A DNA stretch of 58,220 bases from Klenkia terrae (lineage in GTDB: Bacteria > Actinomycetota > Actinomycetes > Mycobacteriales > Geodermatophilaceae). The number at the start of each line of letters is the position of its first letter. The first letter of the stretch is position 1. Below are positions 21,791 to 31,418 of the stretch, piece by piece. The stretch covers positions 4,673,628 to 4,731,847 of the forward strand of contig NZ_UEXK01000004.1 in the NCBI RefSeq assembly GCF_900491935.1. Direction: 5' to 3'. The position numbers and the translations under genes were made by a program. Under the pieces are notes generated by a model, which searched no databases, was not told the DNA's origin, and worked only from the letters and a program-made list of their open reading frames with translations.

Positions 21791-22341
21791 GGAAGATCTG
21801 CGACGGCCACGACCACCCCCGTCCCCGTACCGCTGGTGGGGTGCGCGGTCGATCATCGACGGGCCGCGGGCAGACCGAACCGGTGCCCGCCGACCGACCG
21901 CCGCCTTCGGGGCACCGTGGGCGTCCTCACCCCTGTGTTCCTCCAGCTGCAGCGTGCGGAAGGTTCGTCCACCTGGCAGCGTCGAAGGTGGTCCAGAACA
22001 GGGCCCGCTGTCGGCAGTGAAGAAGCTCGCTACCGGCAGTCGCCCAGGTTCGGTCATCGCCGCCACCTGGTGCTTCGTCGTCCGGCATCGACCCTCGACC
22101 AACACGAAAAGATCCGGTGTGGGAGATGGCTGCGTGGAGGTATCCGTCGCGCTGGGCGCGGGTCACTGCTGGATGAGCCCCTGCGCTCCCGCCCTCGTGA
22201 CCGGTCTGCCTGACTTGGCGGCCAGGACGATTGGCCGGCAGCGCTGGGTACCTCGATGCTCGGGCCTCATTTCTCGACCTCGCGCGATGGTGGGCAACCG
22301 ACCGGGTTGCCGCGGGCTCCCAGCGGCGGTGTGCTTCGGAC

Positions 22342-22370
22342 GGCTCCGGCTCCGGCTCCGGCTCCGGCTG
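22342..22370. repeat. GGCTCC hexanucleotide repeat
   Basis: GGCTCC is repeated about four times plus a partial copy. On the minus strand it would read as a Pro-Glu repeat in an otherwise unsupported frame. Confidence 0.8.
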
Positions 22371-22755
22371 CGGGCTCGGATGAGGCGCTGCCGCCTCAGA
22401 CATCCAGTTGCTCCGCACCGTGCCCTTGTGCACCCACGCCTTCGCACGAAGAACCACATCCGACACACCTCCTGCATCACGGCTGTCCGCACTCGTTGCG
22501 ACAGGTAAGGCGGCCAACCGTTCCCTGCGCAGGCATGAGTGCGAGCAGCAGGGGTGACCGGCTACAGCCAGGCGGGCCCACAGGACCCGATCAGGCCTGA
22601 GCGCCGCCCGGGGAGTCCATCGTTGTCCGGCGGCTCCTGGCTCCGGCTACCGAGCAGAGCCTCATCCAGGCGGGCCTGCCGCGCCCGGCCAGGCCCGCTG
22701 GCCCAGGACGGCAGCATCGGCGTCAGCGCATGCCTGGACCGGCTCGCCGAGTCCC

Positions 22756-22777
22756 GTTGCTGTACCGGTTGCTGTAC
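22756..22777. repeat. Direct repeat GTTGCTGTAC x2
   Basis: Two exact 10-bp copies, at 22756-22765 and 22768-22777, are separated by 2 bp, just beyond the hairpin that follows tRNA-Pro. Such short repeats are sometimes left at tRNA-associated integration sites, but nothing else here proves integration. Confidence 0.6.
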
Positions 22778-22784
22778 TCATGCG

Positions 22785-22819
22785 AGAGGCGAGCCGCCCG
22801 CATGGGACGACTCGCCTCT
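22785..22819 (-). terminator. Hairpin downstream of tRNA-Pro
   Basis: AGAGGCGAG and CTCGCCTCT form a perfect 9-bp stem with a 17-base loop, 17 bp beyond the tRNA 3' end. No T-run follows, which is common for high-GC terminators. Confidence 0.5.
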
Positions 22820-22836
22820 GACCTGCAACTTCTCTG

Positions 22837-22910
<74 letters not shown>

Positions 22911-22985
22911 AGCTCGCGACGCCGTGGCGCCGGTGAGCTGCGTCGAGAAGGTTACCCGACGCCGATCAGCTCCCCCGGGGGTGGG

Positions 22986-24332
22986 TCACTTCGTGTAGAA
23001 CTCCTTGGCCTTGGACTCGCGGACCTTCACCGAGACCTCGATCGGGCTGCCCTCGAAGCCCCACTTCTCCCGCAGCTTGCGCTCCAGGAACCGCCGGTAG
23101 CCGGCCTCGAGGAACCCGGTGGAGAACACCACGAACCGCGGCGGCCGGACGTCGGCCTGCGTGACGTACTTGATCTTCGGGGCCCGTCCGCTGCGCGGCG
23201 GCGGCGGGGTCTCCTGGACCAGGGCCCGCACGTAGTTGTTCAGCTCCGCCGTCGGCACCCGGAACTCCCACGACGCGAGCGCGCCGCGCAGGTGGTCGGC
23301 CAGCTTGGTCACGCCGCGACCCTTGAGCGCGGAGATGTTGACCCGGTGCGCCCACTGGATGCGGGCCAGGTCGCGCTCGATCTCCTTCTCCAGCTGGGCG
23401 TGGCGGTCCTCGTCGAGGGTGTCCCACTTGTTGATCGCGATGACCAGCGCCCGACCGGCCTCGATCACCTGGGTGATCACCCGCTGGTCCTGCTCGCTGA
23501 TCACCTCGTCGGCAGCCAGCAGCACGATGGCCACCTCGGCGGCCTCGATCGCGGCCTCGGTGCGCAGGCTGGCGTAGTACTCGGTGCCGCTGGCCGTCCC
23601 CACCCGGCGGCGCAGCCCGGCGGTGTCGACGAACTTCCAGTCCTCGCCGTCCAGCCGGACGATCGAGTCGACCGGGTCCACGGTGGTGCCGGCGACGGAG
23701 TCGACGACCGAGCGCTCCTCCTTGGACAGCCGGTTGATCAGGCTCGACTTGCCCACGTTGGGCCGGCCCACCAGGGCCACCCGGCGTGGGCCGCCGACCT
23801 CGAGGGACTCCCGCGGCGCCTCGGGCATCGCGTCGAGCACCAGGTCCAGGAGGTCACCGGCGGAGCGCCCGTGCAGCGCGCTGACCGAGAACGGCTCCCC
23901 CAGGCCCAGCGACCACAGCTCGGCTGCACCGGCCTCGGCGCGCTCGTCGTCGACCTTGTTGGCCACCAGGATCACCGGCGTCTTCGACCGGCGCAGCACG
24001 CGCGCGGCGGCCAGGTCGGTCTCGGTGACCCCGACCTGGGCGTCGACGACCAGCACGATGACGTCGGCGGTCTTCATCGCGTACTCGGCCTGCCGGGCGA
24101 TGGCCGCGGCCATGCCCGACGCCTTGGGCTCCCAGCCGCCGGTGTCGACGACGGTGAAGGTCTTGCCGTTCCACAGCGCCTCATAGGCGATCCGGTCGCG
24201 GGTCACCCCGGGGATGTCCTGCACGACGGCGGCGCGGCGGCCGATGAACCGGTTGACCAGGGTGGACTTGCCGACGTTCGGGCGGCCGACGACGGCCACC
24301 ACGGGCAGCGGTCCGGTGGGTGTGGTGCTCAC
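22986..24332 (-). CDS. der: Ribosome-assembly GTPase Der (EngA)
   Basis: This 448-residue double-GTPase acts in 50S ribosomal subunit maturation. Two G domains each open with a P-loop ([13 protein letters not shown] near residue 14 and [13 protein letters not shown] near residue 185). NKVD and NKWD G4 motifs and a C-terminal KH-like domain (about 350-448) follow, with the usual linker [11 protein letters not shown]. Length fits bacterial Der without the long actinobacterial N-terminal extension. The GTG at 24332 overlaps the cmk stop by 4 bp. It is the last protein gene of the parA-to-der block, followed by tRNA-Pro. Confidence 0.95.
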   Translation of the reverse strand: MSTTPTGPLPVVAVVGRPNVGKSTLVNRFIGRRAAVVQDIPGVTRDRIAYEALWNGKTFTVVDTGGWEPKASGMAAAIARQAEYAMKTADVIVLVVDAQVGVTETDLAAARVLRRSKTPVILVANKVDDERAEAGAAELWSLGLGEPFSVSALHGRSAGDLLDLVLDAMPEAPRESLEVGGPRRVALVGRPNVGKSSLINRLSKEERSVVDSVAGTTVDPVDSIVRLDGEDWKFVDTAGLRRRVGTASGTEYYASLRTEAAIEAAEVAIVLLAADEVISEQDQRVITQVIEAGRALVIAINKWDTLDEDRHAQLEKEIERDLARIQWAHRVNISALKGRGVTKLADHLRGALASWEFRVPTAELNNYVRALVQETPPPPRSGRAPKIKYVTQADVRPPRFVVFSTGFLEAGYRRFLERKLREKWGFEGSPIEVSVKVRESKAKEFYTK

Positions 24333-25009
24333 GTGTTCGCTCTCTCTCGGGCCAGCTCGACGATCGCGGCGATCGTCTGGTGCCGTTCCCAGTGGGTGCT
24401 GTCCACGGTGACCGCATCGGTCGCCGGGCGCAGCGGGGAGTCTGCTCGGGTGCTGTCGTGCTCGTCGCGGCGCCGCAGGTCCGCGGCGATGGCGGCGATC
24501 TTGGCCGGGTCGGTCACGCCCAGCTGGGCGGCCCGCCGCTGCGCCCGGGCCTCGGGCGCGGCTGTCAGGTAGACCTTGAGCGTGGCGTCGGGCAGGACGA
24601 CGGTGCCGATGTCGCGGCCCTCGACGACCACGGCGGGGGCGCCGTCCACCAGCGAGCGCTGCGCGTCGACCAGCAGCCGGCGCACCGCCGGCACGGCCGA
24701 CACCGGGGACACCGCGCGGGTGACCTCGGTGCCGCGGATCCGGTCGGTGACGTCGACGGCGTCCACGGTGACCTGCTCGGCGGCGGCGTCGGTGCCGATG
24801 CCGATGGCGGCCTCGCCGACCGCCCGGGTGATGCCGTCGGCGTCGTCCAGGTCGACCCCGGCGTCCAGCACGGCGACCGTGGCCGCCCGGTACATGGCGC
24901 CGGTGTCCAGGTAGGCGGCGCCCAGCTCGAGCGCGACGGCGCGGGCGACGCTGGACTTGCCGGTCCCCGACGGTCCGTCGAGCGTGACCTGGCCGCGGAA
25001 GCCCGTCAC
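24329..25009 (-). CDS. cmk: Cytidylate kinase
   Basis: This 226-residue enzyme phosphorylates CMP/dCMP with ATP. The P-loop is [16 protein letters not shown] near residue 10. It is followed by [10 protein letters not shown], the CMP-binding [10 protein letters not shown] near residue 120, and [14 protein letters not shown] near residue 178, all typical of Cmk. The GTG at 25009 overlaps the aroH stop by 4 bp, and the 3' end overlaps der by 4 bp. The aroH-cmk-der chain is common in actinobacteria. Confidence 0.95.
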   Translation of the reverse strand: MTGFRGQVTLDGPSGTGKSSVARAVALELGAAYLDTGAMYRAATVAVLDAGVDLDDADGITRAVGEAAIGIGTDAAAEQVTVDAVDVTDRIRGTEVTRAVSPVSAVPAVRRLLVDAQRSLVDGAPAVVVEGRDIGTVVLPDATLKVYLTAAPEARAQRRAAQLGVTDPAKIAAIAADLRRRDEHDSTRADSPLRPATDAVTVDSTHWERHQTIAAIVELARERANT

Positions 25010-25368
25010 TGCGCGATGTCCTTGCGGAGGGCGACGGCGCCGCGGAGGTAGACGTGCGCCACCTCGGCACGGGGCCGGTCGGTGGCCACGTGCGCCATCA
25101 GCCGCAGCACCCGGGGCAGGGCATGCGGGACGGCCATCTCGGTGGCGCACATCAGCGGGACGTCGCCCAGCCCGAGCTCGCGGGCGGCCAGCGCGGGGAA
25201 CTCGCTGACCAGGTCCGGCGTGGCGGTGAACAGGATGCTGATCAGGTCCTCCGACGTCAGACCGTTGCGGGTCATGACCTCGGCGACCAGCTCGCGGGTC
25301 GCGTCCAGCACCTGCTCGCGCTCGTCGGCGTCGACCTGCGTCGCGCCGCGGATGGCTCGGACGGCCAC
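25006..25368 (-). CDS. aroH: Chorismate mutase, AroH type
   Basis: This 120-residue protein would convert chorismate to prephenate in Phe/Tyr synthesis. It has the AroH-class signature: [15 protein letters not shown] at the N-terminus, [13 protein letters not shown] near residue 41, MCATEMAV near residue 73, and [14 protein letters not shown] at the C-terminus. Length matches the Bacillus AroH trimer subunit. The GTG at 25368 has AGGAG about 7 bases upstream. It lies 62 bp after rluB and overlaps cmk by 4 bp. Confidence 0.93.
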   Translation of the reverse strand: MAVRAIRGATQVDADEREQVLDATRELVAEVMTRNGLTSEDLISILFTATPDLVSEFPALAARELGLGDVPLMCATEMAVPHALPRVLRLMAHVATDRPRAEVAHVYLRGAVALRKDIAQ

Positions 25369-25430
25369 GGGCTCACTCCTGTCCTGTGCGGTCCCTCCCG
25401 GGACCTCGATCGGTGGTGTCGGGCGCTCGG

Positions 25431-26309
25431 TCAGAGGCCGACGAGCTCCTGCAGCTGGCCGACCTCGGCGCGGGTGAGCTTGCGGATGACTCCGGTGCGC
25501 ATGCGCGCCAGCTCCAGCGTCCCGACCTTGGTGCGGGTCAGCCGGGAGACCGGCAGGCCGACCTCGGCGAGCAGGCGGCGGACGATGTGCTTGCGGCCCT
25601 CGTGCAGCACGACCTGGACGACGGACTGCCCGGCGTGCTGGTCCATGAGCTCGAAGTGGTCGACCTTGACCAGGCCGTCCTCCAGCTCGATGCCCTCGCG
25701 CATCCGGCGGTCCAGGTCGCGGGCGACCGTGCCCGACACCTGCGCCATGTAGGTCTTGGACACCTCGTAGGAGGGGTGCGCCAGCCGGTGGGCGAGCTCG
25801 CCGTCGGTGGTGAGGATCAGCAGACCCTCGGTGTCCTGGTCCAGCCGGCCCACGTGCACCAGGCCCTTGGCCAGGTCGCCGACCATGTCGCCGACGCACG
25901 GGCGGCCGCGGTCGTCGCTCATCGCGGTCAGCACGCCGAACGGCTTGTTGAGCGCATAGGTGACCCGGTCGTTGCGGATCTCGATCCGGACGCCGTCCAC
26001 CGCGATCTGCACGGTGGCCGGGTCGACCCGCATGCCCTGGACGAGGACGACCTTGCCGTCGACGGTGATCCGGCCCTCGGCGATCATGTCCTCGCTGACC
26101 CGCCGCGAGCCGACGCCGGCCCGGGCCAGCACCTTCTGCAGCCGCTCGCCCTCGCCCTCGGCCACCGGGGTGGTCTCCCGGTCGCTCGGGTGCGCGGGGG
26201 CCAGCTCCATGTCCTCGGACCAGACGCCGTGCTCGTCCCCCTGGCGGGCGGCGGTCTCGTCGGCGGTGCCGTCGGCGGGCTCGTCGGTCGGGGGCGTGCT
26301 GTCGGTCAT
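25431..26309 (-). CDS. rluB: 23S rRNA pseudouridine synthase, RluB/RsuA family
   Basis: This is a 292-residue enzyme. A 55-residue acidic, probably disordered N-terminus is followed by an S4 RNA-binding domain (LQKVLARAGVGSRRVSEDMI near residue 58). The catalytic domain contains HVGRLDQDTEGLLILTTDG, where the aspartate of GRLDQDTEGL is the nucleophile. By family it would modify 23S rRNA near position 2605. The ATG at 26309 has GAGG about 7 bases upstream. It lies 20 bp after scpB in the same transcription direction. Confidence 0.9.
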   Translation of the reverse strand: MTDSTPPTDEPADGTADETAARQGDEHGVWSEDMELAPAHPSDRETTPVAEGEGERLQKVLARAGVGSRRVSEDMIAEGRITVDGKVVLVQGMRVDPATVQIAVDGVRIEIRNDRVTYALNKPFGVLTAMSDDRGRPCVGDMVGDLAKGLVHVGRLDQDTEGLLILTTDGELAHRLAHPSYEVSKTYMAQVSGTVARDLDRRMREGIELEDGLVKVDHFELMDQHAGQSVVQVVLHEGRKHIVRRLLAEVGLPVSRLTRTKVGTLELARMRTGVIRKLTRAEVGQLQELVGL

Positions 26310-26329
26310 CGGTACCTCAATGCTTCGGA

Positions 26330-27214
26330 TCAGGCTTGTGGTCGTTCGGCGATCACGGCGCGGGTCTCGGGCAGCAGCGGGCCGAGCTCGGGGAGCTCGT
26401 CCAGCCCGGTCAGGCCCAGCCGCTCCAGGAAGAGCGGGGTGGTGGCGTACAGCCCGCCACCGCTGTCGGGGTCGGTGCCGCACTCGTACACCAGTCCCCG
26501 GGAGGCCAGGGTACGCACCACCGCGTCCACGCCCACCCCGCGGATGGCCGAGACCCGCGCCCGGGTGACCGGCTGGCGGTAGGCGATGACCGCCAGCGTC
26601 TCCAGCGCCGCCTGGGTCAACCGGCTCCGCTGGCCCTCCAGCAGGTGCCGCTCGACCACCGCGGCGTGCTCCTCCCGGGTGTAGAGCCGCCACCCCTCCC
26701 CCACCCGGCGGAGCACGACGCCGGCCCGCCGATCGTCGTAGTCCCCGCCCAGCGCGGTCAGCGCGGAGCGCACCTGGCCGACCGTGCAGCGCAGCGCCTC
26801 GGCCAGCGTCACCTCGTCGACCGGGGAGTCCACGACGAACAGCAGCGCCTCCAGCCCACCGCGCAGCGCGACCGGGTCGGCGACGGGCTCCTCGTCGTCC
26901 GGCTCGTCCGCCGGCTCCGGCGCGGCCTCCTCGACCAGGACCTCGTCCAGCGGCCGCAGCGGGACGTCGTCCTCCTGGACCTCCGTGTGCCGGGTGGCCG
27001 GTTCTGGGTCCGCGGGCCATCCGACCGGCGTGAGCGGGGCCGGTGCGGGTGCGGGTGCGGGCACCGGGGGGTCGAAGGTCCGGGCCAGGGCGGCGGCGAC
27101 GGCGTCCCAGTCCTTCGGCGCCGGCTCCTCGGCCGCGCCCTCGGCCTCCTCGACCGCGGCCAGCTCGGCGGCCAGCTGGTCCCAGGAGATGGGCCGGCGC
27201 GGCTCGTCGCTCAC
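26330..27214 (-). CDS. scpB: Segregation and condensation protein B
   Basis: This is a 294-residue ScpB with a long actinobacterial N-terminal region (about residues 1-120, rich in Pro, Ala and acidic residues). The winged-helix core begins ALRGGLEALLFVVDSPV, with LTQAALETLAVIAYRQPVTRA near residue 200 and TTPLFLERLGL near the end. ScpB bridges SMC-ScpA in chromosome condensation. The N-terminal 120 residues are about twice the usual added length and contain a PAPAPAPAP stretch. The GTG at 27214 overlaps the scpA stop by 4 bp. Confidence 0.92.
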   Translation of the reverse strand: MSDEPRRPISWDQLAAELAAVEEAEGAAEEPAPKDWDAVAAALARTFDPPVPAPAPAPAPLTPVGWPADPEPATRHTEVQEDDVPLRPLDEVLVEEAAPEPADEPDDEEPVADPVALRGGLEALLFVVDSPVDEVTLAEALRCTVGQVRSALTALGGDYDDRRAGVVLRRVGEGWRLYTREEHAAVVERHLLEGQRSRLTQAALETLAVIAYRQPVTRARVSAIRGVGVDAVVRTLASRGLVYECGTDPDSGGGLYATTPLFLERLGLTGLDELPELGPLLPETRAVIAERPQA

Positions 27215-28053
27215 GCGTACTCCGCGGCCGCGGCCGCCACGGCGTCGTCGTCCTCGCCGGGGAGCCGGCCGTCGACGAGCTCGGGGCCGGTCCAGGAGAC
27301 GGTGAGCTCGCCGAGCGGGGTCTCCTGGGCGACGTCGACCAGCTGCTGCCGGTAGAGCTCCAGCAGCACCAGGAACCGGGCCACCACCTCGAGGGTGTGC
27401 TGGCAGTCGGCGGTCAGCGAGGTGAAGGTGACCCGGCCGCGCTCGGCGACCCGGCGGCGCACGAGCAGCAGCTGCTGGCCGACGTCGACGGCCGAGGTGT
27501 GCAGGTGGGTGACGTCGACGGTGGGCGGGGGCTGGGGGGTGAGCGCCTGCCGGGCCAGGTCGGCGAACTGCTCGGGGGTGACGCCCAGCAGCACCTCGGG
27601 CAGCAGCGCCGCGAACCGCGGCTCCAGGGCCACCGCGCGGGGGAAGCGGCGGGCCGCCTCGGTCTCCCGCTCCCGCAGGAACCCGACCACCTGCTGGTAG
27701 GCCCGGTACTGCAGCAGCCGGGCGAACAGCAGGTCGCGGGCCTCGAGGACGGCGAGGTCGTCCTCGTCCTCCACCTCGGCAGCGGGCAGCAGCCGCGCCG
27801 CCTTGAGGTCCAGCAGGGTGGCGGCGACCAGCAAGAACTCCGACGCCTGGTCCAGGTCGAGCTCGTCGCCCAGGGAGTGCAGGTGGGCGATGAAGTCGTC
27901 GGTCACCTGGGACAGCGCGATCTCGGTGACGTCGAGCTGGTGCTTGCCGATCAGCTGCAGCAGCAGGTCGAAGGGCCCCTCGAAGTTCGTCAGCCGGACG
28001 CGGAACCGCCCGTCACCGGCATCGGCGACGGGCGGTTCGGCGAGGCTGGTCAC
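27211..28053 (-). CDS. scpA: Segregation and condensation protein A (kleisin)
   Basis: This 280-residue kleisin subunit of the SMC complex has the N-terminal SMC-neck binding region FRVRLTNFEGPFDLLLQLIGKH. It is followed by LDVTEIALSQVTDDFIAH and a C-terminal winged helix (about 200-265) that would bind the SMC head. The GTG at 28053 gives a short N-terminal tail. The 93 bp gap to the upstream gene could hold a promoter, but I see no clear elements. Confidence 0.93.
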   Translation of the reverse strand: MTSLAEPPVADAGDGRFRVRLTNFEGPFDLLLQLIGKHQLDVTEIALSQVTDDFIAHLHSLGDELDLDQASEFLLVAATLLDLKAARLLPAAEVEDEDDLAVLEARDLLFARLLQYRAYQQVVGFLRERETEAARRFPRAVALEPRFAALLPEVLLGVTPEQFADLARQALTPQPPPTVDVTHLHTSAVDVGQQLLLVRRRVAERGRVTFTSLTADCQHTLEVVARFLVLLELYRQQLVDVAQETPLGELTVSWTGPELVDGRLPGEDDDAVAAAAAEYA

Positions 28054-28146
28054 CAGACAAGATTAGTTCCTGACCTGGCGGTTCGGCCCCGGTGCAGGGT
28101 CCCGCGGCGTGCGGAGCACGTCGTGGGGGGCACCGGGGTCCTTCTC

Positions 28147-28638
28147 CTACTTCTGCAGGTGCTTGACCAGGACGGAGTTCTCGCCGTGGGCGTCGAGGTC
28201 GGCCAGCAGGACGGCGATCGCCTCGCGGACGATCCGCCCCCGGTCGGCCACCACGCCGTGGTCGCCGCGCAGGGTGAGCCGCGCCGTCTCCAGGGCGAGG
28301 AGCTCCTCGGCCGAGCAGTAGACGGTGATCTTCTCCTCGTGCTTGACCCGGGTGCGCGCACGCGAGCTGTTGGGCAGCGAGCGCATGTTGGCCAGCTCGT
28401 CGCGGGACCCGGCGTCGCCGTGGATGAGCTGCAGCGACGTGGTCGGGACGGCGTCCTCGGCCGGCAGCACCGGCTCGGAGGACCGCCGCGAGGAGTTGCC
28501 GCGCAGCGACGGGCTGGCCGCGGCGGCCGCCAGCGAGGGCAGCTGCGAGACCGGGGCGGCGGACTCGGCGTCCGACGCGGCGTCGGTGCGCCGGAAGAAC
28601 AGCTCGCTCGCGCCGGGGAGGACGGGACGACGGGTCAC
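28147..28638 (-). CDS. Putative DNA-binding partner of ParA (ribbon-helix-helix-like)
   Basis: This is a 163-residue protein with a Ser/Ala-rich, low-complexity N-terminal half. The C-terminal module starts KITVYCSAEELLALETARL (about residue 104), followed by a helical end GRIVREAIAVLLADLDAHG. A beta strand followed by two helices, with positive charge before the strand (RARTRVKHEEK), suggests a ribbon-helix-helix DNA-binding dimer. The GTG overlaps the parA stop by 4 bp, so it is probably made in step with ParA. It may act as the ParB-like partner. The domain call is inference. Confidence 0.6.
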   Translation of the reverse strand: MTRRPVLPGASELFFRRTDAASDAESAAPVSQLPSLAAAAASPSLRGNSSRRSSEPVLPAEDAVPTTSLQLIHGDAGSRDELANMRSLPNSSRARTRVKHEEKITVYCSAEELLALETARLTLRGDHGVVADRGRIVREAIAVLLADLDAHGENSVLVKHLQK

Positions 28639-29552
28639 AGTGCGAGGACCTCCTTGGCCAGGTCGCGGTAGGCCTGCGCGCCGACCGACGTCGAGGCCCA
28701 GGTCGTGATCGGCTGCCCGGCGACGGTGGTCTCCGGGAACCGCACGGTGCGGGTGATCACGGTCTGGAACACGGTGTCCCCGAACGCCTCGACCACGCGG
28801 CTGAACACCTCGCGGGCGTGCACGGTCCGCGAGTCGTACATCGTGGCCAGGATGCCGTCGACCTCCAGGGAGGGGTTGAGCCGCTCCTTGACCTTGTCGA
28901 TGGTGTCCACCAGCAGCGCGACGCCGCGGAGGGAGAAGAACTCGCACTCCAGCGGGATGATCACGCCCTGCGCGGCGGTCAGCGCGTTGACGGTCAGCAG
29001 ACCCAGGCTGGGCTGGCAGTCGATGAGCACGTAGTCGTACTCCTGGCGCACCTCGGCCAGCACCCGCAGCAGCGACTGCTCACGGGCGACCTCGCTGACC
29101 AGCTGCACCTCGGCGGCGGACAGGTCGATGTTGGACGGCGCCAGGTCCAGCCCGCGCACGTGGCCGACGTTGCGCACGATGACGTCGCGCAGCGTGGTGT
29201 GCCGCTCCATGAGCGCGTTGTAGACGGTGCGCTCGAGCTGCTGGGACTGGATGCCCAGCCCGACCGACAGCGCGCCCTGCGGGTCCAGGTCGACCAGCAG
29301 CACCCGGCGGCCGTGCTCGACGAGCGCGGCCCCCAGGTTGATCGTGGACGTGGTCTTGCCGACCCCGCCCTTCTGGTTGCACATGGCCACGATGCGGGCG
29401 GGGCCGTGCCGGTCCAGCGGCTTGGGCGTGGGCAGCGGGCGCTGCCGGGCCTTGGCCGGGTCGACGCGTCCGGCCGGTACGCCCATCTCCACATCCGCCG
29501 CCTCCGCGCGCGGTCGCGCGGTCGCGGTCCTCGTCACGACGGGTGTCGCCAT
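28635..29552 (-). CDS. parA: ParA/Soj-like partition ATPase
   Basis: This is a 305-residue deviant Walker ATPase. A 50-residue Pro/Arg-rich N-terminus precedes CNQKGGVGKTTSTIN (K61-GGVGKTT), then LLVDLDPQGALS and LIDCQPSLGLL. These ATPases move or position DNA or protein cargo. It lies beside scpAB, as the Rv1708-like ParA does in mycobacteria, and not beside a parB, so it is probably not the main chromosomal ParA. The ATG at 29552 has GAGG immediately upstream. It is followed by the small DNA-binding-like gene with a 4 bp overlap. Confidence 0.9.
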   Translation of the reverse strand: MATPVVTRTATARPRAEAADVEMGVPAGRVDPAKARQRPLPTPKPLDRHGPARIVAMCNQKGGVGKTTSTINLGAALVEHGRRVLLVDLDPQGALSVGLGIQSQQLERTVYNALMERHTTLRDVIVRNVGHVRGLDLAPSNIDLSAAEVQLVSEVAREQSLLRVLAEVRQEYDYVLIDCQPSLGLLTVNALTAAQGVIIPLECEFFSLRGVALLVDTIDKVKERLNPSLEVDGILATMYDSRTVHAREVFSRVVEAFGDTVFQTVITRTVRFPETTVAGQPITTWASTSVGAQAYRDLAKEVLAL

Positions 29553-29719
29553 CCTCGGTGCCTCTTCCCTGGTCGAACATCCGGTCCTGGGGCGGTCCCG
29601 ACCCCGGCGCTTCCCCGGCGCCGTGTCGACTTGTCGCCCTACGACCCATCCATCGGCAGTTGTCGCCGTGGGTGTGACCCCTTCCTGCACCGCCCGTCCC
29701 ACGAGCGACAAGCACGTGG
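29553..29719. promoter_or_regulatory. parA upstream region with TTGTCGC repeats
   Basis: This 167 bp region between xerD and parA has TTGTCGCC at 29631-29638 and 29660-29667, start-to-start 29 bp, and an inverted copy (GCGACAAG) at 29705-29712. The spacing could suit a regulator or partition site. No canonical parS (TGTTTCACGTGAAACA-like) is present. Confidence 0.3.
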
Positions 29720-30676
29720 TCAGCGCAGTGCGCGGGGATGGCTCGTTGCGTAGACCTCGCGCAGCCGGTCGACCGTCACCAGCGTGTAGACCTGGGTCGT
29801 GGTCACCGAGGCGTGGCCGAGCAGTTCCTGCACGACCCGGACGTCGGCACCGCCGTCGAGCAGGTGCGTGGCGAACGAGTGCCGCAGCGTGTGCGGGGAG
29901 AGGTCGGCCAGGTCGGCCAGCCCGGCCCGCTCGGCCGCGGTCCGCAGGATCGCCCAGGCCGACTGCCGGGACAGCGGCCCGCCCCGGCTGTTGAGGAACA
30001 GCGCCCCGCGGACGGCGCGACCGGTGGCCAGCGCCGGCCGGGCCCGCACCAGGTAGTCCTGCACCGCCCGGACGGCGTAGCTGCCCACCGGGACCACCCG
30101 CTGCTTGCCGCCCTTGCCGGCCAGCCGGACCACCGAGGAACCGGCGTCCAGGTCGTCCACGGCCAGCCCCACGGCCTCGGAGATGCGGGCGCCGGTGCCA
30201 TACAGCACCTCCAGCAGCGCCCGGTCCCGCAGCGGCCGCGGGCCCTCGCCGGAGCCGGCGGCGTCCAGCAGCGCCTCGACCTGCTCGACGGTGATCGCCT
30301 TGGGCAGCCGGCGCGCGGGGGTGGGCGGGCGCACCTCGGCCGCGACGTCGTCGGGGACCAGCCCGTCGAGCAGGGCGAACCGGTGCAGCCCGCGGACGGC
30401 GACCACCGCCCGCGCCGCCGAGGACGCCGACAGCGCCGGGTGCTCGTCGTCCCCACTGCGCAGCGCGACCAGGAACGCGGCGACGTCGGACTCCCCCACC
30501 TCGCCGAACCCGCGCACGCCGCCGGCCTCGAGGAAGTCGGCGTAGCGGCGCAGGTCCCGCCGGTAGGAGCTGATCGTGTTGGCCGCCAGCCCGCGCTCGA
30601 CGGTCAGGTGGTCCAGGTAGCCGCCCACGACGCGCGCCACCGGCGGCCCGGGGGCACGCGCGGTCAGCGAGGTCAT
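29720..30676 (-). CDS. xerD: Tyrosine recombinase XerD
   Basis: This 318-residue site-specific recombinase acts at dif to resolve chromosome dimers. The N-terminal SAM-like DNA-binding domain (about 10-105) includes [18 protein letters not shown]. Catalytic residues visible are Arg in [13 protein letters not shown], Lys in AGKGGKQR, His and Arg in [12 protein letters not shown], His in [11 protein letters not shown], and Tyr in TQVYTLV. The location next to parA and the NUDIX-pyrG genes matches actinobacterial XerD. The ATG at 30676 gives a normal N-terminus. The neighbour at 30780 is divergent. Confidence 0.92.
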   Translation of the reverse strand: MTSLTARAPGPPVARVVGGYLDHLTVERGLAANTISSYRRDLRRYADFLEAGGVRGFGEVGESDVAAFLVALRSGDDEHPALSASSAARAVVAVRGLHRFALLDGLVPDDVAAEVRPPTPARRLPKAITVEQVEALLDAAGSGEGPRPLRDRALLEVLYGTGARISEAVGLAVDDLDAGSSVVRLAGKGGKQRVVPVGSYAVRAVQDYLVRARPALATGRAVRGALFLNSRGGPLSRQSAWAILRTAAERAGLADLADLSPHTLRHSFATHLLDGGADVRVVQELLGHASVTTTQVYTLVTVDRLREVYATSHPRALR

Positions 30677-30779
30677 CGCCCCACTCCACCCGACCACCGG
30701 CGGGTCGTGCACCTGACACGCCGGGCCGGTCCTGGTGATCACCCGGTGCGAGCGGTCCACCACCCGCAGGATCGCCCCC

Positions 30780-31418
30780 ATGCGCCTGTACGCCGACCGC
30801 CCGGTCCTCCGCACCCGCCAGCTCACCGCCGACCTGCTCCTGCTGGGCTGGGCGGTGCTGTGGGTGCTGGTCGCCCGGGTCGTGCACGCCGCCGTCCTCG
30901 TGCTGGCCGAGCCCGGCGTGCAGCTGGAGTCCCTGGGCCGCTCGATCGGCGAGACGATGGGCGACGCCGCGGGGGTGGCCGGCGACGTCCCGCTGGTCGG
31001 GGACGACCTGTCCTCGCCGTTCGAGGCCCTCGGCGAGACCGGGGACGGCGTGGCCGGCGCCGGCCAGGGGCTGCAGGACGCCGTGCACACCCTGGCCTGG
31101 GTGCTCGCCGTCGCGCTGGTGGTCATCCCGGTCGGCTGGGCCGTGGTCCGCTGGGCCGGCTGGCGGCTGGGCTGGGCCCGGGAGGCCGCCGCGGCCGACC
31201 GGCTGCGGACGCTGGACCCCGACCTCGAGCTGCTGGCCGCCCGGGCCGTGGCCACCGCCCCGCTGCCGGCGCTGGCCGGGCTGCCGGCCGGCACCGGTGC
31301 GGCCTGGCGGGCCGGGGAGCCGACCGCCGTCCGCGCGCTGGCCGACCTGGAGCTGCACAGGCTGGGCCTGCGCAGCTCCAGGTCAGAACGCGGTGTCGAC
31401 CGCGCGCAGCTGCGGTGA
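30780..31418 (+). CDS. Membrane protein of unknown function
   Basis: This 212-residue protein has two clear membrane spans: residues 17-42 ([21 protein letters not shown]) and residues 104-125 ([18 protein letters not shown]). Between them is an extracytoplasmic loop of about 60 residues rich in Gly, Asp and Ala. The C-terminal 80 residues are Ala/Leu-rich and cytoplasmic. No known domain is recognised. It is a lone plus-strand gene in a minus-strand block, divergent from xerD, and its last 36 bp overlap the end of the convergent NUDIX gene. Confidence 0.72.
   Translation: MRLYADRPVLRTRQLTADLLLLGWAVLWVLVARVVHAAVLVLAEPGVQLESLGRSIGETMGDAAGVAGDVPLVGDDLSSPFEALGETGDGVAGAGQGLQDAVHTLAWVLAVALVVIPVGWAVVRWAGWRLGWAREAAAADRLRTLDPDLELLAARAVATAPLPALAGLPAGTGAAWRAGEPTAVRALADLELHRLGLRSSRSERGVDRAQLR

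Larger units (their letters stand above)
21791..22784. other. About 1 kb without a supported protein gene
   Basis: This stretch separates the dormancy island from tRNA-Pro. Open frames exist on both strands but show neither recognisable domains nor convincing starts. The composition is less GC-biased than in flanking genes. It contains a (GGCTCC) simple repeat at 22342-22370 and a 10-bp direct repeat close to the tRNA. It could be a decayed gene or the remnant of an element integrated at the tRNA. I see no integrase or transposase. Confidence 0.55.

Noticed and set aside
21927-22517. Minus-strand 196-codon open frame with a Pro-Glu repeat
   Set aside because: It has no domain, the repeat comes from a simple hexanucleotide, and composition by codon position looks random.
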